Shown: positions 1 to 9,755 of the stretch, in pieces
Numbering within the stretch: position 1 is the stretch's first letter
Layout: every line of letters begins with the position of its first letter
From: Pseudarthrobacter sp. MM222
Lineage (GTDB): Bacteria > Actinomycetota > Actinomycetes > Actinomycetales > Micrococcaceae
Assembly: GCF_947090775.1 (NCBI RefSeq)
Contig: NZ_OX352321.1
Span: 3,286,001-3,350,000 of the forward strand
Length of the DNA stretch: 64,000 nt
Direction of reading: 5' to 3'
Position numbers and translations under genes: made by a program
Notes under the pieces: model-generated
Databases searched by the model: none
What the model was told of the DNA's origin: nothing
Seen by the model: the letters and a program-made list of their open reading frames with translations, nothing else

Positions 1-78
1 CTTGCCACGGTCGCCGCCGCGCTCAGCCTTGGCGCCAGTGATGACCTGAACCAGGTCACCCTTTTTGATCTTAGCCAT
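1..78 (-). CDS. rplX: 50S ribosomal protein L24, N-terminal fragment (runs off the window)
   Basis: The minus strand from 78 down encodes MAKIKKGDLVQVITGAKAER and a few more residues, which is the start of ribosomal protein L24 with its KOW motif (K-GD-V-V-I-G). L24 starts assembly of the 50S subunit by binding 23S rRNA near its 5' end. Only 26 codons are in the window. The start codon lies 3 bases after the rplN stop, so the two genes are co-transcribed, as in the spc operon of other bacteria. Confidence 0.93.
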   Translation of the reverse strand, partial: MAKIKKGDLVQVITGAKAERGGDRGK

Positions 79-81
79 GGA

Positions 82-450
82 CTAAAGCACCTCCGGAGCC
101 AGAGAAACGATCTTCATGAACTTCTTGTCGCGAAGTTCACGACCAACCGGTCCGAAGATACGGGTACCGCGGGGGTCACCGTCAGCCTTCAGGATCACAG
201 CTGCGTTCTCGTCAAACTTGATGTAGGAACCATCCGCACGGCGGCGTTCCTTCTTGGTACGGACGATGACAGCCTTGACGACGTCGCCCTTCTTTACGTT
301 GCCGCCCGGAATTGCATCCTTGACGGTAGCGACGATTACGTCGCCAATGCCTGCGTAGCGACGGCCAGATCCACCGAGAACGCGAATGGTAAGGATTTCC
401 TTAGCACCCGTGTTGTCGGCGACCTTGAGTCGCGACTCCTGCTGAATCAC
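82..450 (-). CDS. rplN: 50S ribosomal protein L14
   Basis: The 122-residue protein has the full L14 length and fold: [18 protein letters not shown] at the N-terminus and the conserved [14 protein letters not shown] and FDENAAVIL blocks. L14 lies at the subunit interface, next to L19 and L3, and is the binding site of the silencing factor RsfS. Here it is the first gene of a transcription unit: about 390 bases separate it from rpsQ, with which it is usually in one operon. It is followed directly by rplX. Confidence 0.98.
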   Translation of the reverse strand: MIQQESRLKVADNTGAKEILTIRVLGGSGRRYAGIGDVIVATVKDAIPGGNVKKGDVVKAVIVRTKKERRRADGSYIKFDENAAVILKADGDPRGTRIFGPVGRELRDKKFMKIVSLAPEVL

Positions 451-601
451 TATTTACTCCTTGCGTCGCGCTGGTTCTCAGACCGAAAATCTTCCTACGG
501 AATGAGCCTTGCGGAACGGTTGATCGGGGTGTCTCTTGACCTGCCTGGATTTTGCCAGACCAGGCCTAAACGCCCGTGCCAAAAACATTTGCTTCCCAGA
601 C

Positions 602-623
602 GCGTCCCGACGGGTCGGGACGC
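602..623. other. Perfect 10-bp hairpin in the rplN leader
   Basis: GCGTCCCGAC and GTCGGGACGC flank a 2-base centre. If transcription starts near 690 on the minus strand, this structure is in the untranslated leader of rplN. It has no U-tract, so a role as a leader structure (processing, or binding of a ribosomal protein) is more likely than termination. The role is inferred. Confidence 0.5.
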
Positions 624-697
624 AAGGGGGCACTATGCCGTGGCACGATTGTTTACGAGGTTGACGATGGCGCACAGGGGCGCCATACAAACTCAAT

Positions 698-703
698 ATC
701 CTA
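698..703 (-). promoter_or_regulatory. Candidate -10 of the rplN-rplX (spc) transcription unit
   Basis: The minus strand reads TGCTAGGAT here, an extended -10 (TGnTAGGAT) without a good -35. A start near 690 would give a leader of about 240 bases. Apart from this, the hairpin at 602-623 and the terminator at 776-812, I see nothing coding in the 451-842 gap. Confidence 0.35.
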
Positions 704-775
704 GCACGATTGGGCCCGCAGACAGAATCAGCCCATACCACAGGCGACGGCGCTCCGGCAGCCCGCCGGCAACGC

Positions 776-812
776 GGAAACCCCCGCTCCCACAAGGGGA
801 ACGAGGGTTTCC
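776..812 (-). terminator. Terminator hairpin downstream of rpsQ
   Basis: GGAAACCC pairs with GGGTTTCC around a partly paired centre, 31 bases beyond the rpsQ stop. There is no U-run after it on the minus strand, so it may be an imperfect or factor-assisted terminator. It marks the end of the S10-type operon. Confidence 0.55.
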
Positions 813-842
813 GTACAGCATCCGCTAAGCGAGCCGCAGGTG

Positions 843-1151
843 TTACTTGGCCTTCTCGAGGATCTCCACCAGGCGCCACCGCTTGGTAGCGGAGAGCGGG
901 CGGGTCTCGGCGAGGAGAACGAGGTCGCCGATGCCGGCGCTGTTCTCTTCGTCGTGAGCCTTGATCTTCGTGTTGCGGCGAAGGACCTTGCCGTAGAGGG
1001 CGTGCTTCACACGGTCCTCGACCTGGACAACGATGGTCTTTTCCATCTTGTCCGAGACCACATAGCCGCGCTTCGTCTTACGGTAACCGCGCTCGTCAGC
1101 CGTAGCTGCGCCGGAAACAGTTTCCGTCACGTTCTCGTCCTTTTCACTCAC
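843..1151 (-). CDS. rpsQ: 30S ribosomal protein S17
   Basis: The 102-residue protein contains the S17 core: [20 protein letters not shown], then [19 protein letters not shown] and the C-terminal [17 protein letters not shown]17 is a primary 16S rRNA binder in the 5' domain. About 20 extra residues precede the usual start (E/T/A-rich), which is common in actinobacteria. It overlaps rpmC by 4 bases and is the last gene of this operon before a terminator hairpin. Confidence 0.97.
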   Translation of the reverse strand: MSEKDENVTETVSGAATADERGYRKTKRGYVVSDKMEKTIVVQVEDRVKHALYGKVLRRNTKIKAHDEENSAGIGDLVLLAETRPLSATKRWRLVEILEKAK

Positions 1152-1483
1152 TTGGCGTCCTCCTCAGCCTCAGCCTCGGCCGGCTTTTCAGCCTTCTCAG
1201 CCTTGGCTGCGGACTTCTTGGACTTCTTTTCTTCCTTGGCTTCCACAACCGGTGCGGCAACCTCGGCACGAATGCCCAGCTCGCGCTCACGGAGAACGGT
1301 GTAGATACGTGCGATGTCCTTCTTTACCGCGCGCAGACGACCGTGGTTCTCCAGCTGACCGGTGGCGGACTGGAAACGCAGGTTGAACAGCTCTTCCTTG
1401 GCCTTACGGAGTTCTTCAACGAGGCGCTCGTTGTCGAAACCGTCCAGCTGTGCGGATGCAAGTTCCTTGGATCCTACTGACAT
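1148..1483 (-). CDS. rpmC: 50S ribosomal protein L29 with charged C-terminal extension
   Basis: Residues 1-75 are L29: two helices with the conserved [21 protein letters not shown] and the [20 protein letters not shown] block. L29 lies at the peptide exit tunnel and forms part of the docking site for trigger factor and SRP. The protein is 111 residues long, against about 65-75 in most bacteria. The extra 35 residues are an Ala/Lys/Glu-rich tail (residues 76-111), probably disordered. The gene overlaps rpsQ by 4 bases and starts 2 bases from the rplP stop. Confidence 0.96.
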   Translation of the reverse strand: MSVGSKELASAQLDGFDNERLVEELRKAKEELFNLRFQSATGQLENHGRLRAVKKDIARIYTVLRERELGIRAEVAAPVVEAKEEKKSKKSAAKAEKAEKPAEAEAEEDAK

Positions 1484-1485
1484 TT

Positions 1486-1902
1486 CTATTCACCACCTTC
1501 GCGACGCAGAATGCGTGCTTTCAACGGGAGCTTGTGGATTGCCAGGCGCAGTGCCTCGCGAGCAACCGATTCCTCGACACCGGAGATCTCAAAGAGAACC
1601 CGGCCCGGCTTGACGTTTGAGACCCACCATTCCGGAGAACCCTTACCGGAACCCATGCGGGTTTCGGCAGGCTTCTTCGTCAGCGGACGGTCCGGGTAGA
1701 TGTTGATCCAGACCTTGCCGCCACGCTTGATGTGGCGGGTCATCGCGATACGGGCAGACTCGATCTGACGGTTGGTGACGTATGCCGGGCTCAGAGCCTG
1801 GATACCCCACTCACCGAAGGAGACCTTGGTGCCGCCCGTAGCAGCGCCGGAACGACCCGGGTGGTGCTGCTTACGGTGCTTGACTCGACGTGGGATAAGC
1901 AT
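1486..1902 (-). CDS. rplP: 50S ribosomal protein L16
   Basis: The 138-residue protein opens with [19 protein letters not shown] and has the L16 blocks [40 protein letters not shown] and [15 protein letters not shown]16 sits near the A-site tRNA elbow and helps organise the peptidyl-transferase centre. Length is normal for the family. It lies directly against rpsC (the next base is the rpsC stop), which implies translational coupling. Confidence 0.98.
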   Translation of the reverse strand: MLIPRRVKHRKQHHPGRSGAATGGTKVSFGEWGIQALSPAYVTNRQIESARIAMTRHIKRGGKVWINIYPDRPLTKKPAETRMGSGKGSPEWWVSNVKPGRVLFEISGVEESVAREALRLAIHKLPLKARILRREGGE

Positions 1903-2748
1903 TTAAGCCTGTCCTCCTTCTGCTGCCTGTGCCGGTGCGGCAGAAGCTGCCTCAGCCGCCGGAGCTTCGGCAGCAGCGGGTGCAGCCTCGGCCGGGCGGT
2001 CGGTACGACGACGGCGGTCACCACGGTCAGCGCCACCCGGGCGGCCCGGGCGGTCGCTGGCACCACGGCCGCGGGACGGAGCAGCAGCTGCCTGCTGAGC
2101 CAGTTCCTTGGCGGTGACGTCACCCTTGTAGATCCAGACCTTCACGCCGATGCGGCCGAAGGTGGTCTTGGCCTCGTAGAAGCCGTAGTCGATGTTCGCG
2201 CGGAGGGTGTGCAGGGGCACACGGCCTTCGCGGTAGAACTCCGAGCGGGACATTTCTGCGCCGCCCAGTCGACCCGAGCAAGCGATCCGGATGCCCTTGG
2301 CACCGGCGCGCTGTGCGGACTGCATGGCCTTCTTCATCGCACGGCGGAAAGCCACGCGGGAAGTGAGCTGCTCAGCAACGCCCTGGGCAACAAGCTGCGC
2401 TTCCATCTCGGGGTTCTTGACCTCGAGGATGTTCAGCTGGACCTGCTTGCCCGTGAGCTTTTCGAGCTCGCCGCGGATGCGGTCTGCTTCTGCACCGCGG
2501 CGGCCGATGACAATGCCCGGACGTGCCGTGTGGATATCCACACGGACGCGGTCACGGGTGCGCTCGATTTCGACCTTGGCGATACCGGCGCGCTCCATGC
2601 CCGTGGACATGAGCTGACGGATACGGATGTCTTCGCGGACGAAGTCCTTGTACCGCTGGCCGGCCTTGGTGCTGTCGGCGAACCAGTGCGATACGTGATC
2701 GGTGGTGATACCGAGTCGGAACCCGTGCGGGTTAACTTTCTGTCCCAC
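1903..2748 (-). CDS. rpsC: 30S ribosomal protein S3 with Ala/Glu/Pro-rich tail
   Basis: The protein has 281 residues. It begins [14 protein letters not shown], carries a KH domain with the GxxG-type loop [11 protein letters not shown] near residues 79-88, and the C-terminal S3 domain ([18 protein letters not shown], then [20 protein letters not shown]). S3 is on the mRNA entry side of the 30S head and contributes to helicase activity. Residues from about 220 are an extension: Arg/Gly/Asp-rich, then Pro/Ala/Glu-rich. It is contiguous with rplV and rplP. Confidence 0.97.
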   Translation of the reverse strand: MGQKVNPHGFRLGITTDHVSHWFADSTKAGQRYKDFVREDIRIRQLMSTGMERAGIAKVEIERTRDRVRVDIHTARPGIVIGRRGAEADRIRGELEKLTGKQVQLNILEVKNPEMEAQLVAQGVAEQLTSRVAFRRAMKKAMQSAQRAGAKGIRIACSGRLGGAEMSRSEFYREGRVPLHTLRANIDYGFYEAKTTFGRIGVKVWIYKGDVTAKELAQQAAAAPSRGRGASDRPGRPGGADRGDRRRRTDRPAEAAPAAAEAPAAEAASAAPAQAAEGGQA

Positions 2749-3114
2749 TTAGCGAGCCTCCTCTTTCTCCGGGGTAGCGACTACCACGGTGATGTGGCTC
2801 GTGCGCTTCTTGATCTGAAATGCACGACCCTGGGCACGCGGCTGGAACCGCTTCATGGTCGGGCCTTCATCAACAAACGCTTCGCTGATGATGAGGTCAC
2901 CTTCGTCAAACGCCACACCGTCGCGGTCCGCGAGGACCCGGGCGTTGGAGATTGCTGACTGTACTACCTTGAATACCGGCTCCGAAGCTGCCTGGGGGGC
3001 AAACTTCAGAATTGCCAGAGCCTCATTCGCTTGCTTACCACGAACAAGGTTGACGACGCGCCGGGCCTTCATAGGCGTTACGCGGATATGACGCGCAATT
3101 GCCTTGGCTTCCAT
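2749..3114 (-). CDS. rplV: 50S ribosomal protein L22
   Basis: The 121-residue protein has the L22 features: [27 protein letters not shown] at the start and a long beta-hairpin region ending in [27 protein letters not shown], which lines the exit tunnel and is where macrolide-resistance changes occur. That segment looks intact. Length is normal. The gene abuts rpsC and lies 38 bases after rpsS. Confidence 0.97.
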   Translation of the reverse strand: MEAKAIARHIRVTPMKARRVVNLVRGKQANEALAILKFAPQAASEPVFKVVQSAISNARVLADRDGVAFDEGDLIISEAFVDEGPTMKRFQPRAQGRAFQIKKRTSHITVVVATPEKEEAR

Positions 3115-3152
3115 TGCTTTCCTTCTCTCGTCTATGACGTAAGTGCAGGCGC

Positions 3153-3434
3153 CTAGCGGCGCTTGCCCTTACGGTCGTCCTTGACATGGCCGCGGAATGT
3201 CCGCGTTTGAGCGAATTCGCCGAGCTTGTGCCCGACCATCGACTCGGTGACAAACACCGGAATGTGCTTGCGTCCGTCGTGCACGGCGATCGTGTGGCCG
3301 AGCATGTCGGGGACGATCATCGAACGGCGGGACCAGGTCTTGATGACGTTCTTGGTGCCCTTTTCGTTTTCCCTTGCTACCTTCACAAAGAGGTGCTGGT
3401 CAACGAAAGGACCTTTTTTCAGGCTGCGTGGCAT
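3153..3434 (-). CDS. rpsS: 30S ribosomal protein S19
   Basis: The 93-residue protein begins [19 protein letters not shown] and has [46 protein letters not shown] in register (quoted in part: [20 protein letters not shown]). S19 forms a complex with S13 in the 30S head and contacts the A-site tRNA. It has normal length and is located between rplB and rplV as in the canonical S10 operon. Confidence 0.97.
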   Translation of the reverse strand: MPRSLKKGPFVDQHLFVKVARENEKGTKNVIKTWSRRSMIVPDMLGHTIAVHDGRKHIPVFVTESMVGHKLGEFAQTRTFRGHVKDDRKGKRR

Positions 3435-3446
3435 GTGTCCAGGCTC

Positions 3447-4286
3447 CTATCGCTTGTTCTTGCCAGTACGACGGCGACGAACAATAAGCTTGTCGCTCTC
3501 TTTGTTGGGACGGCGGGTGCGGCCTTCGCGCTTACCGTTCGGGTTGACGGGGTGACGTCCACCGGACGTCTTACCCTCGCCACCACCGTGGGGGTGGTCG
3601 ACCGGGTTCATGGCGACACCACGGACGGTCGGGCGGACGCCCTTCCAGCGCATGCGGCCGGCCTTGCCCCAGTTGATGTTCGACTGCTCGGCGTTGCCGA
3701 CCTCGCCGACGGTTGCGCGGCAGCGCACGTCAACGTTGCGGATTTCGCCGGAAGGCAGACGCAGCTGGGCGAAACGGCCTTCCTTTGCCACAAGCTGGAT
3801 CGATGCGCCGGCGGAGCGGCCCATCTTGGCGCCGCCACCCGGACGCAGTTCGACTGCGTGGATTACGGTACCGACCGGGATGTTGCGCAGCGGGAGGTTG
3901 TTGCCGGGCTTGATGTCAGCGTCGGCACCTGCCTCTACGGTGTCACCCTGGGCCAGCTTGTTCGGGGCGATGATGTAACGCTTGGTGCCATCAACGTAGT
4001 GCAGGAGGGCGATGCGAGCCGTACGGTTCGGATCGTACTCAATTTCAGCAACGCGGGCGTTGACGCCGTCTTTGTCGTGGCGACGGAAGTCGATCAGACG
4101 GTACTGGCGCTTGTGGCCACCACCCTTGTGACGGGTCGTGATCTTGCCGGTGTTGTTACGGCCACCCTTTTTCGGGAGGGGACGTACCAACGACTTTTCC
4201 GGCGTCGACCGCGTGATTTCGGTGAAGTCCGCTACGCTCGAGCCGCGACGGCCCGGGGTAGTCGGCTTATATTTACGGATTCCCAT
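3447..4286 (-). CDS. rplB: 50S ribosomal protein L2
   Basis: The 279-residue protein is a full-length L2. The conserved block [14 protein letters not shown] at about residues 226-239 contains the histidine implicated in peptidyl-transferase function. The RNA-binding core ([15 protein letters not shown], then [17 protein letters not shown]) is intact. L2 is a primary 23S rRNA binder required for subunit association. The gene is 12 bases upstream of rpsS in the operon. Confidence 0.98.
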   Translation of the reverse strand: MGIRKYKPTTPGRRGSSVADFTEITRSTPEKSLVRPLPKKGGRNNTGKITTRHKGGGHKRQYRLIDFRRHDKDGVNARVAEIEYDPNRTARIALLHYVDGTKRYIIAPNKLAQGDTVEAGADADIKPGNNLPLRNIPVGTVIHAVELRPGGGAKMGRSAGASIQLVAKEGRFAQLRLPSGEIRNVDVRCRATVGEVGNAEQSNINWGKAGRMRWKGVRPTVRGVAMNPVDHPHGGGEGKTSGGRHPVNPNGKREGRTRRPNKESDKLIVRRRRTGKNKR

Positions 4287-4315
4287 AATTTATTTCCTCG
4301 TTAAAGTGGTCTCCG

Positions 4316-4621
4316 CTACGAGAGCGGACCGCCGAAGATGTCGATAGTGCCTTCTTTGAGGCTCACAATTGCACGCTTGGTGTTCTTGCGGGTACCCCAT
4401 CCGAATTTGGTCCGCTTGCGCTTACCGGCACGGTTGATGGTGTTGATCGATTCGACCTTGACGGAGAAAATCTTCTCCACGGCCAGCTTGATCTCGGTCT
4501 TGTTCGAGCGGGGGTCCACCAGGAAGGTGTACTTGCCCTCATCGATCAGGCCGTAGCTCTTTTCCGAGACGACGGGTGCAAGCACGACGTCGCGCGGGTC
4601 TTTGATGGTGGCTGCACTCAC
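4316..4621 (-). CDS. rplW: 50S ribosomal protein L23
   Basis: The 101-residue protein has the L23 core: [23 protein letters not shown] (quoted in part), then [13 protein letters not shown] and the loop [20 protein letters not shown]23 lies at the tunnel exit and is the ribosomal anchor of trigger factor and SRP. It overlaps rplD by 4 bases, so the two are translationally coupled. Confidence 0.97.
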   Translation of the reverse strand: MSAATIKDPRDVVLAPVVSEKSYGLIDEGKYTFLVDPRSNKTEIKLAVEKIFSVKVESINTINRAGKRKRTKFGWGTRKNTKRAIVSLKEGTIDIFGGPLS

Positions 4622-5241
4622 TTGGCATCCTCCTCGTTCTTTGCCACTGCCTTGTCAGCAACGAATGCTTCGTAGGCAGCCTTGGTGAAGACAACGTCAT
4701 CGGAAACGAGAACGTCGTAGGTGTTCAGCTGGTCTGCGTACAGAACGTGAACATCCGTGAGGTTGCGCACGGAGAGTGCGGCAACGTCGTTGGCGCGCTC
4801 GATGACGACGAGCAGGTTCTTACGCTCGGAGACACCTCGCAGCGTTGCCAGGGCGGCGCTGGAGGACGGCTTGGTGCCGGCTACCAGTTCAGCGACAACG
4901 TGGATGCGGCCATTACGGGCGCGGTCAGAGAGAGCGCCGCGCAGTGCAGCAGCAATCATCTTCTTGGGGGTGCGCTGGCTGTAGTCACGCGGCGTGGGGC
5001 CGTGGACAACGCCACCACCGGTCATGTGAGGAGCACGGATTGAACCCTGACGGGCGCGGCCGGTGCCCTTCTGCTTGAACGGCTTGCGACCTGCACCGGA
5101 AACCTCGGCGCGGGTCTTGGTCTTGTGGGTACCCTGGCGAGCAGCAGCGAGCTGGGCAACGACGACCTGGTGCAGCAGCGGCACGTTGGTCTGTACGTCG
5201 AAGATCTCTGCAGGCAGGTCAACCTTGACAGTGCTAGTCAT
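4618..5241 (-). CDS. rplD: 50S ribosomal protein L4
   Basis: The protein has 207 residues. The extended loop that reaches the exit tunnel ([21 protein letters not shown], then [20 protein letters not shown]) is intact. L4 in some bacteria also represses the S10 operon through its leader; whether that applies in this organism is not known from the sequence. The gene lies 4 bases from rplC and overlaps rplW. Confidence 0.97.
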   Translation of the reverse strand: MTSTVKVDLPAEIFDVQTNVPLLHQVVVAQLAAARQGTHKTKTRAEVSGAGRKPFKQKGTGRARQGSIRAPHMTGGGVVHGPTPRDYSQRTPKKMIAAALRGALSDRARNGRIHVVAELVAGTKPSSSAALATLRGVSERKNLLVVIERANDVAALSVRNLTDVHVLYADQLNTYDVLVSDDVVFTKAAYEAFVADKAVAKNEEDAK

Positions 5242-5245
5242 TGAA

Positions 5246-5896
5246 CTAGGCTCCCTTCACGGCGGTGCGTACGAGTACGACCTGGCCGCGGGCACCGGGA
5301 ACGGCGCCCTTGATCAGGAGCAGCGACTTCTCGACGTCAACCGCGTGGACCGTGAGGTTCAGCGTGGTGTGACGAACGGCGCCCATGCGGCCGGCCATTT
5401 TCATGCCCTTGAAGACGCGGCTCGGGGTGGATGCGCCACCGATAGAACCGGGCTTACGGTGGTTCTTGTGGGCACCGTGGGAAGCTCCAACGCCGTGGAA
5501 GCCGTGACGCTTCATAACACCGGCGAAGCCCTTACCCTTGGTGGTGCCAACGACGTCGATCTTCTGGCCGGCTTCGAAGAGCTCTACGGAGAGCTCCTGG
5601 CCCAGCTCGTAAGAGTCAGCATCTGCAGTGCGCAGTTCTACGACGTGGCGGCGGGGCGTGACGCCCGCCTTTTCAAAGTGACCAGCCAGCGGCTTGGTGA
5701 CCTTGCGGGAATCGATCTGGCCGTAGCCGATCTGAACGGCGACATAGCCATCAGTCTCTGCATTGCGCAGCTGCGTGATGACGTTCGAGTCAGCCTGGAC
5801 CACAGTGACGGGGATGAGCTTGTTGTTCTCGTCCCAGACCTGGGTCATGCCGAGCTTCGTGCCCAGCAGGCCCTTTACGTTACGGGTTGCGGTCAT
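5246..5896 (-). CDS. rplC: 50S ribosomal protein L3
   Basis: The 216-residue protein contains the L3 signatures [15 protein letters not shown] and [25 protein letters not shown] (in part), plus the methylated-Gln region [21 protein letters not shown]3 is an early assembly protein that reaches the peptidyl-transferase centre. It follows rpsJ by 17 bases. Confidence 0.98.
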   Translation of the reverse strand: MTATRNVKGLLGTKLGMTQVWDENNKLIPVTVVQADSNVITQLRNAETDGYVAVQIGYGQIDSRKVTKPLAGHFEKAGVTPRRHVVELRTADADSYELGQELSVELFEAGQKIDVVGTTKGKGFAGVMKRHGFHGVGASHGAHKNHRKPGSIGGASTPSRVFKGMKMAGRMGAVRHTTLNLTVHAVDVEKSLLLIKGAVPGARGQVVLVRTAVKGA

Positions 5897-5913
5897 AGTC
5901 TCTCAGCACCTCC

Positions 5914-6222
5914 CTACAGCTTGATTTCGATGTTCACGTCGGCCGGCAGGTCGAGACGCATAAGCGAGTCAACAGCCTTCGGCGTGGGGTCGATGATGTC
6001 GATCAGACGCTTGTGAGTACGCATTTCGAAGTGCTCACGGCTGTCCTTGTACTTGTGCGGAGAGCGGATTACGCAGTAGATGTTCTTCTCCGTCGGAAGC
6101 GGCACGGGGCCTACAACCGTGGCGCCTGCGCGCGTGACCGTCTCAACGATCTTCCGAGCTGAAACGTCAATGACCTCGTGGTCGTATGACTTCAGCCGGA
6201 TGCGGATTTTTTGTCCCGCCAT
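5914..6222 (-). CDS. rpsJ: 30S ribosomal protein S10 (NusE)
   Basis: The 102-residue protein [20 protein letters not shown] is S10, with the [30 protein letters not shown] loop (in part). S10 is a 30S head protein and, as NusE, pairs with NusB and NusG in transcription antitermination. It is the first gene of the operon rpsJ-rplC-rplD-rplW-rplB-rpsS-rplV-rpsC-rplP-rpmC-rpsQ. The start follows a purine-rich GAAAGAGAGTCAGGCG stretch on the minus strand. Confidence 0.98.
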   Translation of the reverse strand: MAGQKIRIRLKSYDHEVIDVSARKIVETVTRAGATVVGPVPLPTEKNIYCVIRSPHKYKDSREHFEMRTHKRLIDIIDPTPKAVDSLMRLDLPADVNIEIKL

Positions 6223-6524
6223 GTCGCCTGACTCTCTTTCAGTCTGTGCTTCCCCTGATTAGGGCTGCCCTGTTTACTTACTCGTTGCATGGCTGCCGAA
6301 GCATTTGAAGTCGTAACTACCATCCGCCGCACAAGCTGAATCCGGAAGAATCCGGGTTCCTCAACCTGCCGGCGTAACCGACCCCCGCGGTCGGGCGTGT
6401 CGCGCTTTGCAGCGCGCATTCGCCCGCAGTTCCATGGGGAGTGGGTTATGTTTGGTCTCCTACCTGGACCCTGACACCCGGCATTATCCGGATCGGGACG
6501 CGAAGGAGCGCTTGAACAACTCAT

Positions 6525-6530
6525 CTAGTA
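6525..6530 (-). promoter_or_regulatory. Candidate -10 of the rpsJ (S10) operon
   Basis: The minus strand reads CATACTAGAT, with TACTAG or CATACT as possible -10, and CTGACC some 13-15 bases upstream. It would give a leader of about 300 bases. The 6223-6646 gap otherwise holds short inverted repeats (for example GCGC-ctttgca-GCGC near 6411) and no gene that I can support. Confidence 0.3.
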
Positions 6531-6646
6531 TGCCGGAATTAATGGTCAGAAGCGAATCAGGGACCACAGGCCGCCCCTGCTCCGCGCCTGACAGTGGCGG
6601 AACTCACACGGCCTGCGTCCCGATCATTGCCTTCAGCAACCGGTGA

Positions 6647-8089
6647 ATGGATGATAGGGACATGACTGTGCAGGACTCTGTTGCAGTTCAGGCCCTTGCC
6701 GCGCGCCTGAGCCCCGATTTCAAGCTCGGAGTTGCCTCCGCGGCCTTCCAAATCGAAGGCGCCCTCTCGGAGGGCGGACGCGGCCCCTCCGGCTGGGACG
6801 CGTTCGCGGAGAAGCCCGGCAGCATCCTGGACGGGCACTCCCCCGCGGTGGCGTGCGACCACTACAACCGGGCGCCGGAAGATGTCGAGCTGATGCGTGA
6901 CCTCGGCATCGACTCCTACCGCTTCTCCATCTCCTGGCCACGCATCCAGCCGGATGGGACCGGCCCCTTCAACAAGGAGGGCCTCGACTTTTACGACCGG
7001 CTGATTGACCAGCTGCTCGCGGCGGGAATCTCGCCGATGGCCACGCTCTACCATTGGGACACGCCGCTCCCCCTGGAGCACCGGGGCGGCTGGCTGAACC
7101 GCTCGACGGCGGAACGCTTCGCAGAGTACAGCGCGGCCGCGGGCCAGCGCTACGGCGACCGCGTAGCGCAGTGGGTGACTCTCAACGAACCCGTCTCGGT
7201 GACCCTCAACGGATACGCACTGGGCGTCCATGCACCGGGGAAGGCCCTGATGTTCGACGCAGTCCCTTCCATCCACTATCAGCTTTTGGCTCATGGCCTG
7301 GCCGTCCAGGCACTGCGTGCTGCCGGGGTTAAAGGCGCCGTGGGGGTCACAAATCTGCACTCCCCCGTCAGTCCGGCCAGCCGAAAGCACGGGGACAGGA
7401 TCGTCGCAAAGCTTTACGACCTGCTCATGAACAGGATCTATGCGGATCCGGTGCTGCTGGGGCGCTATCCCTCTTTGCCCCTGGTGGCCCGTCCGTGGCT
7501 CCGTTCACTCGGCAAGATTTCCGACGCCGACCTGAAGACGATCCACCAGCCCCTGGACTTCTACGGACTCAACTACTACTTCCCGGTCAAAGTCGCCCTA
7601 GGGCGCGGAACGGTTGCCATCCCGGCCAATACCCATAAGGCCGTCGCACGGTTGCCCTTCCACGAGGTGGGCTACCCTGAAAATGGAACCACCGGGTTTG
7701 GTTGGCCGGTGGCCCCCGACCACTTGGGGATCCTGCTGCGGGAACTCAAAGACCGGTACGGCGCGGCCCTGCCTCCGGTGTACATCACGGAAAGCGGCGC
7801 CAGTTTCCCGGAACCGGACCATGTCAGCGGGCCCATCCGGGACCACCAGCGGATCAGCTACCTGGCGTCCCACCTCAGCCACGCCCTCGAAGCGACAGGT
7901 CCCGGCGGCATCGCCGAGGACGTCAAACTCCTGGGCTATTACGTCTGGACCCTGATGGACAACTTCGAGTGGGCGGCCGGCTATTCGCAGCGCTTCGGGC
8001 TGGTGCACGTGGACTTTGAGACGCTCCGGCGCACGCCCAAGGATTCCTACTACTGGTACCAGGCGCTCAGCCGGGCCCGGCCGGCCTGA
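6647..8089 (+). CDS. GH1 family beta-glucosidase
   Basis: The 480-residue protein is a glycoside hydrolase family 1 enzyme. It has the N-terminal FKLGVASAAFQIEGA motif, the acid/base motif WVTLNEP (Glu near residue 181) and the nucleophile motif YITESGA (Glu near 382; the usual form is TENG). It is a retaining enzyme that removes terminal beta-linked glucose or related sugars from oligosaccharides and aryl glycosides. No signal peptide is visible, so it is cytoplasmic. It faces away from rpsJ and interrupts the ribosomal cluster on the opposite strand. ATG at 6662 (MTVQDS) is an alternative start; neither start has a well-placed ribosome binding site. Confidence 0.93.
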   Translation: MDDRDMTVQDSVAVQALAARLSPDFKLGVASAAFQIEGALSEGGRGPSGWDAFAEKPGSILDGHSPAVACDHYNRAPEDVELMRDLGIDSYRFSISWPRIQPDGTGPFNKEGLDFYDRLIDQLLAAGISPMATLYHWDTPLPLEHRGGWLNRSTAERFAEYSAAAGQRYGDRVAQWVTLNEPVSVTLNGYALGVHAPGKALMFDAVPSIHYQLLAHGLAVQALRAAGVKGAVGVTNLHSPVSPASRKHGDRIVAKLYDLLMNRIYADPVLLGRYPSLPLVARPWLRSLGKISDADLKTIHQPLDFYGLNYYFPVKVALGRGTVAIPANTHKAVARLPFHEVGYPENGTTGFGWPVAPDHLGILLRELKDRYGAALPPVYITESGASFPEPDHVSGPIRDHQRISYLASHLSHALEATGPGGIAEDVKLLGYYVWTLMDNFEWAAGYSQRFGLVHVDFETLRRTPKDSYYWYQALSRARPA

Positions 8090-8098
8090 CTGGCGGAC

Positions 8099-8224
8099 CT
8101 ACTGGTTCTTGTTGGCGCGGTTGATCCGTTTCGCCCGCTCAATCTCCTGGCGGAAGTGCTTGCGCACCCAAATGACACCTGAAACGACGGCAACCACCAG
8201 CACAAGGAAAATTAGCCATTCCAT
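8099..8224 (-). CDS. Small single-pass membrane protein, 41 residues
   Basis: The minus strand encodes MEWLIFLVLVVAVVSGVIWV followed by RKHFRQEIERAKRINRANKNQ. Residues 3-19 form one hydrophobic helix, and the C-terminal half is strongly basic, so an N-out/C-in topology is likely. A strong ribosome binding site (AAGGGGGT) lies 6 bases before the ATG. It lies beyond the tuf terminator, so it needs its own promoter or read-through. Function unknown; I recognise no family. Confidence 0.7.
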   Translation of the reverse strand: MEWLIFLVLVVAVVSGVIWVRKHFRQEIERAKRINRANKNQ

Positions 8225-8321
8225 GCCGGACCCCCTTCATTCTCTTGCACGGCTGATCCTGCAACCTTAACAGGAAAGCACCAACAGGACACCGGATCGA
8301 GGGGCGCAACCGGAACCGGCA

Positions 8322-8360
8322 CAAAAAAGAACAGCCCCGCTGCGATGCAGCGGGGCTGTT
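8322..8360 (-). terminator. Rho-independent terminator of tuf
   Basis: A perfect 14-bp stem (AACAGCCCCGCTGC / GCAGCGGGGCTGTT) with a GAT loop is followed on the minus strand by TTCTTTTTTG. It is the strongest intrinsic terminator in the ribosomal half of the window. Confidence 0.92.
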
Positions 8361-8425
8361 CCTCACCTTCCGGCGGCCGTCAGACGGCCGGGCCGGTCAG
8401 AGATCCAACTCAGATCAGCAAGTAG

Positions 8426-9616
8426 TTACTTGATGATCTTGGTGACGCGTCCCGAACCAACGGTGCGGCCGCCTTCGCGGATAGCGAAGCCGAGGCCCTC
8501 TTCCATTGCGATGGGCTGGATGAGCGCAACGGTCATCTCAGTGTTGTCGCCAGGCATAACCATTTCCGTGCCTTCCGGCAGGGTGATAACGCCGGTTACG
8601 TCCGTGGTGCGGAAGTAGAACTGCGGGCGGTAGTTGGAGTAGAACGGGTTGTGACGTCCGCCTTCGTCCTTGGAGAGGATGTAGACGTTAGCCTCGAAGT
8701 CGGTGTGCGGGGTGATGGAACCCGGCTTGACGACAACCTGGCCACGCTCGACATCGTCGCGCTTCAGACCGCGGAGCAGGAGGCCACAGTTCTCGCCGGC
8801 CCATGCTTCGTCGAGCTGCTTGTGGAACATCTCGATACCGGTAACCGTGGTCTTCTGGACCGGGCGGATGCCGACGATCTCGACCTCGGAGTTGATGGCG
8901 AGGGTTCCACGCTCGGCGCGGCCCGTTACAACGGTGCCACGGCCGGTGATCGTGAAGACATCTTCGATCGGCATCAGGAACGGCTTGTCACGGTCACGTA
9001 CGGGGTCCGGAACGGACTCGTCGACTGCTTCCATGAGGTCCTCGACGGACTTGACCCAAACGGGGTCGCCTTCGAGAGCCTTGAGGCCGGAAACGCGGAC
9101 AACCGGAGCTTCATCGCCATCGAAGCCCTGAGCCGAAAGCAGCTCGCGAACTTCCATTTCGACGAGGTCGAGGAGCTCTTCGTCGTCAACCATGTCCGAC
9201 TTGTTCAGCGCGACCAGCAGGTAGGGAACGCCAACCTGGCGGGCAAGCAGAACGTGCTCACGGGTCTGAGCCATCGGGCCGTCAGTGGCGGCAACCACGA
9301 GGATTGCACCGTCCATCTGTGCAGCACCGGTGATCATGTTCTTGATGTAGTCAGCGTGACCCGGAGCGTCTACGTGTGCGTAGTGGCGCTTCTCGGTCTG
9401 GTACTCAACGTGGGAGATGTTGATGGTAATGCCGCGCTGACGCTCTTCGGGAGCAGAGTCAATCGACGCGAAGTCGCGCTGCTCGTTGAGTGTCGGGTAC
9501 TTGTCGTACAGCACCTTGGAAATCGCGGCCGTCAACGTCGTCTTACCGTGGTCAACGTGACCAATGGTGCCGATGTTAACGTGCGGCTTAGTCCGCTCGA
9601 ACTTTGCCTTTGCCAC
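8426..9616 (-). CDS. tuf: Elongation factor Tu
   Basis: The 396-residue protein is EF-Tu. The GTPase motifs are intact: P-loop GHVDHGKT (19-26), DAPGH (switch II) and NKSD. Domains 2 and 3 are complete, ending [12 protein letters not shown]. It delivers aminoacyl-tRNA to the ribosomal A site. The ribosome binding site TAGGAGGAACC lies before the ATG. A 240-base gap with a hairpin separates it from fusA, so it can be transcribed separately. Confidence 0.99.
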   Translation of the reverse strand: MAKAKFERTKPHVNIGTIGHVDHGKTTLTAAISKVLYDKYPTLNEQRDFASIDSAPEERQRGITINISHVEYQTEKRHYAHVDAPGHADYIKNMITGAAQMDGAILVVAATDGPMAQTREHVLLARQVGVPYLLVALNKSDMVDDEELLDLVEMEVRELLSAQGFDGDEAPVVRVSGLKALEGDPVWVKSVEDLMEAVDESVPDPVRDRDKPFLMPIEDVFTITGRGTVVTGRAERGTLAINSEVEIVGIRPVQKTTVTGIEMFHKQLDEAWAGENCGLLLRGLKRDDVERGQVVVKPGSITPHTDFEANVYILSKDEGGRHNPFYSNYRPQFYFRTTDVTGVITLPEGTEMVMPGDNTEMTVALIQPIAMEEGLGFAIREGGRTVGSGRVTKIIK

Positions 9617-9755
9617 AGGTTCCTCCTAGAACGTTTTCAAATGACTTACCCTTCGACCGCGCTTGTCGCGGCAGAAACTTCAGTAAGTCTACTTGGGGGG
9701 CTTTGGATTGATGAAATTGCAGATTCAGGAACTAATACTAGTCCCACGAGCCTGT

